Part shown: positions 56,061 through 64,000 of the stretch, in pieces
How the letters are laid out: each line of letters opens with the position of its first letter
Position numbering within the stretch: the stretch's first letter is position 1
DNA from: Pocillopora verrucosa
Lineage: Eukaryota; Cnidaria; Anthozoa; Scleractinia; Pocilloporidae
NCBI RefSeq assembly: GCF_036669915.1
Contig: NC_089315.1
Location: 2,409,953 to 2,473,952, forward strand
Direction of reading: 5' to 3'
Length of the DNA stretch: 64,000 nucleotides
Program-made: the position numbers and the translations under genes
Notes under the pieces: generated by a model
What the model was told of the DNA's origin: nothing
Seen by the model: only the letters and a program-made list of their open reading frames with translations
Databases searched by the model: none

Positions 56061-57200
56061 CTACCTCTCTGCCGCAGGCATTGATTCAAAAACCGAATCT
56101 TCATAATAGGATATGGATCGGAGACGGACACCGCTTCCCAGCTCCGGAATCTCGGAGGTGACAGTGCTTTGTGAAAACGTTGAGAGCCGACGTAGTGATA
56201 TGCTGGGTTCAGCCCGTTTTACAGCTTGTTTACGCGATGTAAAAAGCTTTCTATAAACGGCCTTAAAACTTTTGTTGGAAAAGGCAAAAAGAAACGGATT
56301 AAGTGCTGAGTTAAGGTAACCGAACATTAATAACACCAGGTAAACCTCGTGAGGAAACGATTCCCAGTTTTCGCTGTCAATAGCACTAGCAACGACAAAA
56401 TAAAAGTAAGGTTGCCAGCAGAAGAACAGCGCCAAAACGAACTTTGAAGTCGTCTTAGCCGCTTTGACATTTCTCAAATACACCTTTTTTTCATCCTTGG
56501 AGGGCTTTCGGGTCGAAGGAAAGGTGCCTCTTTTGGTGGATCGATTGTTCTTGACAGCAATGCGATATATGAGGACGTAAAAAAAGCATGTGATCATCAG
56601 CGGAAGAATAACATTAAGAAAGGACGAAACAAGGACAAAGTTCTTTGTGTAATTTAGTATGCAGATGCCATCATCATCTGCTTCTCCTTCCTCTCGCCAA
56701 CCCATGAGGACAAAAAACGGCCATAGTGGGCAATACAGCCAGATGATCGCTATGACAATTAAAGCTCTAGTTTGGGTCATGAACTGTGAATTCTTAAACC
56801 GCGACAAAGGATTACTGAGGGTTTTATATCGATCCACACTGATGGTCAATAGGCTGAAAGTCGAGATGGGTATAGTAATCATGTACACCACCTGCCAAAC
56901 TATGCAGAATGCTCTTCCATGATTCCATGCACCATCAAGGAAAAGTGATTCTATATCAAACGGTACCACTATCGTTGCCGCGAGAAAATCTGAAAGAGCC
57001 AAGGAAAAAATGAAAAGATTCGTCGGATTGTGGCGGAGATGCTGGTTAGCAAGTATTGCGAAACAGACCAAGAAGTTTCCAAAGACTGCCACCGCTGTGA
57101 TAACTGTGTAACAGGCTGCAACGAGATACGAAAACTCTGGTCTGAAACCAAACAAAACGTCTTCGTCGGTGAACTGATCTGCGGCAGAACTGTTGTTCAT
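56061..57200 (-). CDS. Class A GPCR 4 of the cluster (379 aa, intronless)
   Basis: Seven-transmembrane receptor in one exon on the minus strand; ATG at 57200 (MNNSSAADQF). Landmarks: N42, Asp71, Cys99 and Cys180, Tyr106 at 3.32, DRY 123-125, Trp154, CWQP 261-264, NPFLF 301-305. The C-tail RRLSTFSQSTVTSEIPEL and VRLRSI is the fullest form of the cluster signature. The tail is near-identical, also at DNA level, to that of gene 6, its closest relative here. It extends about 14 residues further than gene 6. Ligand unknown. Confidence 0.93.
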   Translation of the reverse strand: MNNSSAADQFTDEDVLFGFRPEFSYLVAACYTVITAVAVFGNFLVCFAILANQHLRHNPTNLFIFSLALSDFLAATIVVPFDIESLFLDGAWNHGRAFCIVWQVVYMITIPISTFSLLTISVDRYKTLSNPLSRFKNSQFMTQTRALIVIAIIWLYCPLWPFFVLMGWREEGEADDDGICILNYTKNFVLVSSFLNVILPLMITCFFYVLIYRIAVKNNRSTKRGTFPSTRKPSKDEKKVYLRNVKAAKTTSKFVLALFFCWQPYFYFVVASAIDSENWESFPHEVYLVLLMFGYLNSALNPFLFAFSNKSFKAVYRKLFTSRKQAVKRAEPSISLRRLSTFSQSTVTSEIPELGSGVRLRSISYYEDSVFESMPAAER

Positions 57201-60200
57201 TCTTAAGAAGCTGTTTTGGAAGGTAAATATGTCGCGGCTCTCGGTTGTAAAATCGAACTCAACTTTTCCCGTAGTTTACTGGAGTTTTCACCTCAATACC
57301 TCACCAGTCACTGCAGTATTCGATTTGCTCATCACAACAAAGCGCCAAATCAAAAATAAATTGATTATCAGCCGTCTCAAAGATTTACGTGACCACTTGA
57401 GATATTTTTAAGGCTTCATTTAACCAGTAGCACTTGATTTTGGCAGAGTATACCATACTCAATATCACTCTGACGTCTCCTTATTCATTGGAATTGCAAA
57501 AAGAAACCTAGGATTAAAATTTTCGAGGACTATGTCCCTATGAAAAACTGACAGATTCAAAGTAAACCAGACATTTTGAAAGATGTATGGTTCAATTTGC
57601 ATGCAGCTTAAAAGCTTGGGTTAGGTTAGAAAAATCAGATTTTCGTCTGCAACCAAGTGGTATAACTGAGTCACAATGACAAATAACAAAAACAATAATA
57701 ATAAGGAAACTTCTCTTCAGGCTTGAAAAAAAAGGATATTGCATGATATTTTAAAATCTAGAAATATCTGAAAATACAATACTAACACAGAAATATCCAT
57801 TATACTGTTGTGTCTTATTTTGCTGCATTCACACTTGATATTTCACATATGCTGAAAGATTATCTTTTCCAGACATTGATGATTGAGTTGACATCATGCA
57901 TTGTCTTGTATACTGGCTGGAGAGTTTTCCATCAAAATATCATTATTGTGTTAAATCACCTGGTGCAGTTCCCACCAATTTCCTAAATTAAAGTTAAGTA
58001 TTACAGAATGTTGACCGGGCAAAAAAGGATCAGTTACGTTTTTTCCTCTTATGGAGAAGTTTTAGTTAAGAGAACAAAAGTTTTGTTTACGTTTCCGAAT
58101 GAGAAAGCCTTCTTTCGGATATTTGAACAAAACAAATTTCAATATATGACGCAAAAGTCTGCGAGTCAACAAAGCCACAATATTTCCAGCTAAGTTTTTT
58201 GCCAAGCGTTTTCCGTCGCCATGAAGGTGTTTAGCCATCAAATCATGACACATATACACAGAGAATGAATTTAAAATAATTACTTCCGGTAGTTGGTCAA
58301 AATCAGCGAAAAAAAAAAAAACAACAACGAAAACATCAAATGAAAGATCTCTCTTTTTCATTTCATGATATCGTTGATTAAAGAACTGATATCACTTGTT
58401 TTTTTCTTTTGAACTGAGTCAGTACATTGAAATGAGGTTATTCCTGTCACCTTGTATCTATCTTTATCCCTCAGCTTCCCCATATATTGTCACACTGACG
58501 TCATCGCACTTTTAGTTTTGTAGATAACATTTCATTTTTAGATCGGATGTGGGCTGCAAAGCTTCCTGCAAGCAGTGGCGCGCTAAGTTGACAGTTTCGA
58601 TAACTTCCACTGCCTAAGGTGATTGCAATGTTACATTGGTGACAGATGGATGGTTAACGAAGAATAATGTACAACAGCACTTTGGAGAATTCTCATTGCG
58701 ACAACATTTATTTAGGGAAATTAAACAAACTTTTTATTCACTTTATTTACTAGTTAGTATTAACGGTTTATTCAGAATTCGCAGTAACTTTAAGGTGATC
58801 GTGTCACTGTAACTTTAAAATAAAAAATCAAGTGATGGAACTCAAGTGTACTTCCCGTGTAAAAATTGTTTTGGTTCTCACTGGAACATTGTTATTTTGA
58901 ATCAGGCAAAAGTCATACCACAAACGAAATATCAATCATATCAGGGGCATTATTTTCTTTTTATAAAGTGAGATAAAACTTAATACCTTTCTCTGAATGA
59001 ATTAAAAGCAGCTCTCAGATGTGCGGACAGGATCGCATGAATCTCCCACTGCTTAGATTTAAGAACAGCATTCACTCCTCTGATAGGGTTAGCTTTGATC
59101 ACTTTGATCATGTTGCTTCAAAGGACTCCTAATTTGTTTTCTTCCGAAGTGAATTTCTCGGTTCTTTTGATTGACCAAAAGATTTTGGATCACTTTTATA
59201 TTACTACTCCAAAGTGACGCGACCGAAGAAAGGCGTCCTTTACATTGCAAAAAGCACAGAAAACAACTTCCACAGTTATGAGACTTTTGGTTCAGTGATG
59301 CTTCATCCTTCTGCCTTTAGACCTATTCCTTTCAAACAATAATTTCTGGAACATTTGCAATTTCAAAAAGGTATACTTTCGAGCTCGAAGACAGACATTT
59401 TCCAAGTCCTTTGCATTTTTTAAATATCTCAGCACAAAATCGTCACTCTTCAAATATGCGTGGTTACAGCATCTTACTCGACTTCACTTCATTAAATTTT
59501 CTCAGTTTCTTTACAATAGCATACATATTGATCGGTTTGAGTCTATTTGGCAAACTTCAGCTCATCCTTTAGATGACATCTAGTGAAGTCTTTGTCATAA
59601 AAACATGTCGAAATCATTTCACATTCACATACAGTATAGCTATAACCTATTTCATAAAACTCCAAAGGTCAACTTGGCAAGAAATTAACTATCTGGAGGC
59701 AGCGGGGTCCCGCTGATAGGGAACTGGGTCTATGTCCTCTTATCTTGCTTTTCATCGGAAATGATCTTGGTTGAGGTGAGTTCTGCTCGTCAGCTGTAAA
59801 ACGCCTTTTAGTATGATTCAAACAGTTCGATTTTTCCTATGTAATATTTGTTTCATTGTTTGCTTACATCGAACCTTAAAGATCCCTATAATTTAAGTTT
59901 GGAGAGTGGTCTTCTAAGCTGTTTATCAACATTCGCTTTGCTGAGAAAACGAACAGCTGTGTACTAAAGAAAAAGGCGAATGTTGTCGTGCTAAAAAATC
60001 ATTTCTGTCTTCTAAAAGAACAATTGTCGTAATTTAGACGACCAAACTTAATTCTGCTTTGTTCCTTTGATATATTGTTATTTATGTACCAAATTATAAG
60101 CGACAATCTGTTCACCATCATTTATAACTCTCGGGAATTATCATCAAAACTAATTTTAATTAGTAGAGTGGAGAATGGTGACAACAACAATGCAGTTCAA

Positions 60201-60278
60201 AACTTGGCTCAGTCATGCAACACTAAAATTCTTTTTATGATGAATGCTAAACAAATAACTAAGAAGTTTGGGCTGAAA
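57201..60278. other. Spacer between GPCR 4 and GPCR 5
   Basis: About 3.1 kb, AT-rich. The frames seen (58008-58193 plus, 58062-58361 minus, 60075-60329 plus) are short and carry no known domain; the last overlaps the 3' end of GPCR 5. Nothing else recognised. Confidence 0.5.
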
Positions 60279-61322
60279 CTATGCTGTTTTAGTATCGTGG
60301 TCAAATCTATCCAGCTCAGTGACATTTGAATCCTGAATTGACAGGTGCGATCGATGTTCTGAGGAAGGAAACCTTTTTGCATACACAGCTCTGAAGTGCT
60401 TGTTCCGAAATGCGAACAGAAAGGGATTCAGCGCCGAGTTGAGAAAACCAAACATCAACAGCACCATGTAGACTTCGTGGTCAAACGATGTCCACTTTTT
60501 GCTAGTGATGGTGTCAGAGACAAGCCAAAGGGCGTATGGCTGCCAGCAGACGTAAATAGCCAACACGAATACTGAGCTCTTTTTGGCTGCCTTGATATTC
60601 TTCAGATACATCTCTTGTTGTTCTTTCGTGAGTTGTTGGGATGAATTATGCTCTGTATTGCTTAGAGCCTTCTCGTGCTTTCGTATTATGTGATATACTA
60701 GAATGGAAAACCCGCACGATACTTGGAGTGGAAGAATGATATTCAGAAAGGGGCTGACTATGGTGTAGGTTTTTGTGTATGATAACATGCAGATGCCATC
60801 TTCAAGAAAGTCGCCTTCTCTCCTCCATCCCATGACAGGGAGAAGAGCCCATAAAATGCTGTAAAGCCAGATTGTCGCGATCACTATAAGCGCTCTTTGT
60901 TTAGTCATGAACCGTGAACACCCAAATCGGCCGTGAAAATCGCTGAGGGTTTGATATCGATCAATAATGATGACCAACAGGCTGAAAATGGAGACAGGTA
61001 CAACGAAAAGATACACCAATTGCCACGTTAGACACACAGCCCTCCCGTGTTTCCATGCGAAGTTCAGGAATAATGACTCTGTGTCAAATGGCATCACAAT
61101 AGTTGCCGTGAGGAGATCTGCCACAGCCAGGGACAAGAGCAACAGGTTTGATGGATTGTTGCGCAGATTCTTATCGGTGAGTATGGCGTAACAGACCATG
61201 AGATTTCCTATGGTTGCCACAACTGTGACAGCAATGTAAAAAACGGCTACTGGATACGCAAAGGAGGGTTTAAAACTGAAGGAAGTTTCCCAATCATGAG
61301 TGAAATTCGAAGTTATGTTCAT
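60279..61322 (-). CDS. Class A GPCR 5 of the cluster (347 aa, intronless, short C-tail)
   Basis: Seven-transmembrane receptor on the minus strand; ATG at 61322 (MNITSNFTHD, two N-glycosylation sites). Landmarks: N40, Asp69 in LAVAD (Ala where the others have Ser), Cys97 and Cys178, Tyr104 at 3.32, DRY 121-123, Trp152, CWQP 259-262, NPFLF 299-303. TM3 ends VIIIDRY instead of ISVDRY. The C-tail is about 25 residues shorter and lacks the STFSQST...SEIPE signature and the VRLQS box; it ends in an acidic DRFDHDTKTA. The frame is intact, so this is likely a diverged working receptor. Ligand unknown. Confidence 0.92.
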   Translation of the reverse strand: MNITSNFTHDWETSFSFKPSFAYPVAVFYIAVTVVATIGNLMVCYAILTDKNLRNNPSNLLLLSLAVADLLTATIVMPFDTESLFLNFAWKHGRAVCLTWQLVYLFVVPVSIFSLLVIIIDRYQTLSDFHGRFGCSRFMTKQRALIVIATIWLYSILWALLPVMGWRREGDFLEDGICMLSYTKTYTIVSPFLNIILPLQVSCGFSILVYHIIRKHEKALSNTEHNSSQQLTKEQQEMYLKNIKAAKKSSVFVLAIYVCWQPYALWLVSDTITSKKWTSFDHEVYMVLLMFGFLNSALNPFLFAFRNKHFRAVYAKRFPSSEHRSHLSIQDSNVTELDRFDHDTKTA

Positions 61323-62773
61323 TGTAACTTTTGTGTCTTTTTCTGGTGTAGAGAAATAAGTCTCGCAATCTGCCTAGCTTCTACTCTTAAAATGCGGTCT
61401 TCGTTAATCTGCACGTAACTCTGCAGACCAAAATGTGGAAATAAACTACTGAAGGCTAATCAGTTTCTTGATATACAGATGAAGTTTGTCTATTTTCGGC
61501 TGGAATGTATCTATATTAGTCAGGTGAAATATCCTGACACGGTTTGCGTTGTTATTAACATTTGTGGGCGACTTGTGCAATACTCAGTATTTTCCGCCTA
61601 TTTCTTCTCTCCAATTAGTTTGAATTTGTATATCATCCGCTCTTGTCTTTGCAACCTTAAAGCTTTTGTATAACACCCCTGGTTTTTGAACGAAAACAAA
61701 ATTTTCCTCACTTGATTTCTGTTTCGTGTTCTTTTTGTGGAAAAGTGCTAAAGACAACATCGGACAGACATGTAAACCACTTTGAAGGCACTATTGCAAT
61801 TAGTTTGACGTAAGTAAGTGACATCATTTCATCTTGTTTTCTACTTGGAACGAAAACACTTCAAGTCTAGTTACGAAATATTTTCATTAGCAGTTATATT
61901 TGCATATTGGGAGGCATTTCTTAAGTTCATTTTATACATAACATCCCTTTTTTTAAGGGTTTGGTCGTTTATTACTTCTGAGGGGAGAAGACGAATGAAG
62001 TTTTTAAATTTATGCAGAGGCTAAACCAGTTGATAAGAGATAAAGCAAAACTGAACGAGCAATTATTTATCAGTTGGGCGCCTTCTTCTCAATCATTTCC
62101 TCTCTAGTATCTGTGAGGGAGACTGACATTTCTCGTTGAGCCTCTGCAGCAACTGAATCTAGTATCTTTGTGGTATGTCATCACCTCCAGTGCGTAAATG
62201 TTTGTGACGACGAGGACAAATCAAGATTTTTTAAGTCAAAATGTTTTTATCTTGTCATACAAGACAGGGGATATACACACAGGGGAAGTAGCTCACAACT
62301 GAAGTCCCGGAAAAAATGTTTCACATTAGAAAAATAGATTTACTGAAATAGAGCTATGTAAAAATTTCTTACGAAGCCTTCTCATACGATGGTACGGTTT
62401 CTTCTCGATGCCAGTCTTAAAGTATATCAATCTACTCAAAAAGAAATATATTCCCTGAATGGCCAATGGAAAATGTATAAATTATTTATAAAGTAAAATG
62501 CCGATGATCCACATCTTAAAGATATCTAGAATCACTGCTGCAAGTTCAAGATAGTGTTTTGCCATCGTTTCTAAGGCTTCCTTCAACGTTTTTCAAATCA
62601 ATGACACACACCCGACACGAAAACGTGAGTGGGCCAAGTCTTTTACTGGCTGCGTATTTCTAAATCAAATAGAATTGTCACTCTTCACCCTTCATATGTA
62701 TATCTACATGCATCTAAATTGACTCACTGATTTCTTATTGGAACTGCTTCTTTATTGCGCATGATGTTAGAAT
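61323..62773. other. Spacer between GPCR 5 and GPCR 6
   Basis: About 1.45 kb without a recognised gene or repeat. It should hold the GPCR 5 promoter and the GPCR 6 3' UTR. Confidence 0.5.
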
Positions 62774-63877
62774 TCAATTTTCGAAGGACGATACGGATCG
62801 GAGTCGGACACCGTTTTCTAGTTCTGGAATCTCGGAAGTGACAGTGCTTTGTGAAAACGTGGAAAGCCGGCGCAAAGATAAAGCAGGCTCGGCTGGTTTT
62901 AAAGCAGGTTTAAGCGAAGTAAACAGATTTCTAAACGTAGCCTTAAAACGATTGTTGCTGAAGGCGTACAAAAAGGGATTAAGCGCTGAATTAAGGTAGC
63001 CCAACCACAACAACGACATGTAAACTTTGCAAGGAAACGACTCTTTCCCTAGAATGGTTTCGACGATGATGAAATAACAGTAAGGCTGCCAACAGAAGAA
63101 AAGCGCCAACAGGAAGGTGGCAGTCGTCTTAGCAGCTTTGACATTCTTGAAATACATCCTTTTTTCTTCTTTAGTAGGTTCCCGGATGGAGGGAAAGCCA
63201 TCTCGTTTGATAAATTGATTGTTTTTGACAGCAATACGGTAAATCAAGATGTAGAAAATGCATGTGATCATTAGCGGAAAAATGATATTGAAAAAAGAGC
63301 TAAGAATGTTGTATTCTTTAGTATAGGGCAGCATGCAGTTGTCTTTATCATCTGGCTCTCCCTTTTCTCTCCAACCCATGAAGACAAAAAGTGCCCATAA
63401 AATGCTGTAAAGCCAGATTACCATGATGACTAGTGAGGCTCTTTTTTGAGTCAGGAATTGTGCGGTCTTAAACCGAGCCAAAGGATCTCTGAGGGTCTTG
63501 TATCGATCCACGCTGATGGCCAAGAGGCTGAAAACCGAAATGGGTATGGTAATAAGATACACAACTTGCCAAATTATACAGAATGCTTCTCCATGATTCC
63601 ATTCAAAATCAATCCTAAAAAGTAACTCAATATCAAACGGCATCACTATGATTGCTGCAAGAAAATCCGAGAGAGCGAGGGACAGAATGAAGAGATCCGT
63701 GGGATTATTGCGGAGATGTCTATTGGCAAGTATTGCGAGACAGACCAACAAGTTTCCAAATACCGCTACAGATGTAATTGCTGTGGCGCAGGCCGAAACG
63801 GGATACGAAAACGTTTGTTCGAAAATGCACGGAGTGTACTCGTCGTGAGGTAAGTTGACAGCGGAGTTATTGTTCAT
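62774..63877 (-). CDS. Class A GPCR 6 of the cluster (367 aa, intronless)
   Basis: Seven-transmembrane receptor on the minus strand. The ATG at 63877 (MNNNSAV) is chosen; the open frame begins two codons earlier at a GTG. Landmarks: N42, Asp71, Cys100 and Cys181, Tyr107 at 3.32, DRY 124-126, Trp155, CWQP 262-265. It has NPFLY 300-304, the canonical NPxxY, where all five paralogues have Phe. The first extracellular loop is one residue longer (FRIDFEWNHG). The C-tail RRLSTFSQSTVTSEIPEL is the same as gene 4. Ligand unknown. Confidence 0.93.
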   Translation of the reverse strand: MNNNSAVNLPHDEYTPCIFEQTFSYPVSACATAITSVAVFGNLLVCLAILANRHLRNNPTDLFILSLALSDFLAAIIVMPFDIELLFRIDFEWNHGEAFCIIWQVVYLITIPISVFSLLAISVDRYKTLRDPLARFKTAQFLTQKRASLVIMVIWLYSILWALFVFMGWREKGEPDDKDNCMLPYTKEYNILSSFFNIIFPLMITCIFYILIYRIAVKNNQFIKRDGFPSIREPTKEEKRMYFKNVKAAKTTATFLLALFFCWQPYCYFIIVETILGKESFPCKVYMSLLWLGYLNSALNPFLYAFSNNRFKATFRNLFTSLKPALKPAEPALSLRRLSTFSQSTVTSEIPELENGVRLRSVSSFEN

Positions 63878-64000
63878 CTTCACTTGGCGGTTCCAACGTT
63901 TAGGCTTTCTTGGGGAATTGGAACAGACTTCTCGTACAGCCAGTCAGTGGTTTTGTGATAACACAGCCTCAAGAGGTTCTTATGCAACGACGTTTCCTTT
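63878..64000. other. Upstream edge of GPCR 6
   Basis: Only 123 bases are available. A pyrimidine-poor acceptor-like CCGCCAAG lies 5 bases before the ATG on the minus strand. Nothing else is seen. Confidence 0.4.

Noticed and set aside
38149..63877. Naming the six receptors as adrenergic, dopamine or serotonin receptors
   Set aside because: Overall likeness is to class A receptors of that kind, but Asp3.32 is absent in all six, so a ligand-based name is not supported.

Overview
The window is nuclear DNA of an animal. Genes are split into many short exons with GT-AG introns, the sequence is AT-rich, and metazoan-only families are present. The ADAMTS protease, the full-length PLAA, the clustered single-exon class A GPCRs and the many small TTAA-flanked repeats suggest an anthozoan cnidarian, probably a stony coral. 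The phylum call is inference; no species marker was seen.

Region 1 (about 1-13.3 kb, minus strand) is a secreted ADAMTS-type metalloproteinase. I rebuilt 19 exons whose phases all join: propeptide, reprolysin catalytic domain with an intact HExxHxxGxxHD zinc site, disintegrin-like domain, central TSP1 repeat, cysteine-rich region, spacer and a further TSP1 repeat. Two less certain 5' exons supply a signal peptide. The 3' end runs off the left edge of the window. The usual CGVCGGD segment before the spacer is not found, and a short Lys/Pro/Asn/Ser repeat sits in its place.

Region 2 (15.06-29.08 kb, plus strand) is PLAA, the WD40-PFU-PUL ubiquitin adaptor of p97/VCP. It is complete, with 29 coding exons that sum to 818 codons plus stop. 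ADAMTS and PLAA are divergent and share an upstream interval of about 1.8 kb.

Region 3 (29.1-38.1 kb) has no gene I can support.

Region 4 (38.1-63.9 kb) holds six intronless rhodopsin-like GPCR paralogues: three on the plus strand (38.1, 43.8, 50.2 kb) followed by three on the minus strand (57.2, 61.3, 63.9 kb), so the two triplets converge. They share a Tyr/Phe at the place of the aminergic Asp3.32, a Ser/Thr-rich C-tail signature (missing in one copy), and a splice-acceptor-like site a few bases before each ATG. They look like an orphan cnidarian receptor expansion rather than true amine receptors.

Interspersed through introns and spacers are small repeat families: a TTAA-ended MITE (A), a second MITE (B) nested exactly into one A copy with TTAA duplication, a C/G-rich element with short inverted ends (D) in three GPCR spacers, another repeat pair (E), a pogo-like element, truncated tRNA-like sequences, a decayed PIF/Harbinger transposon, and several hairpins.
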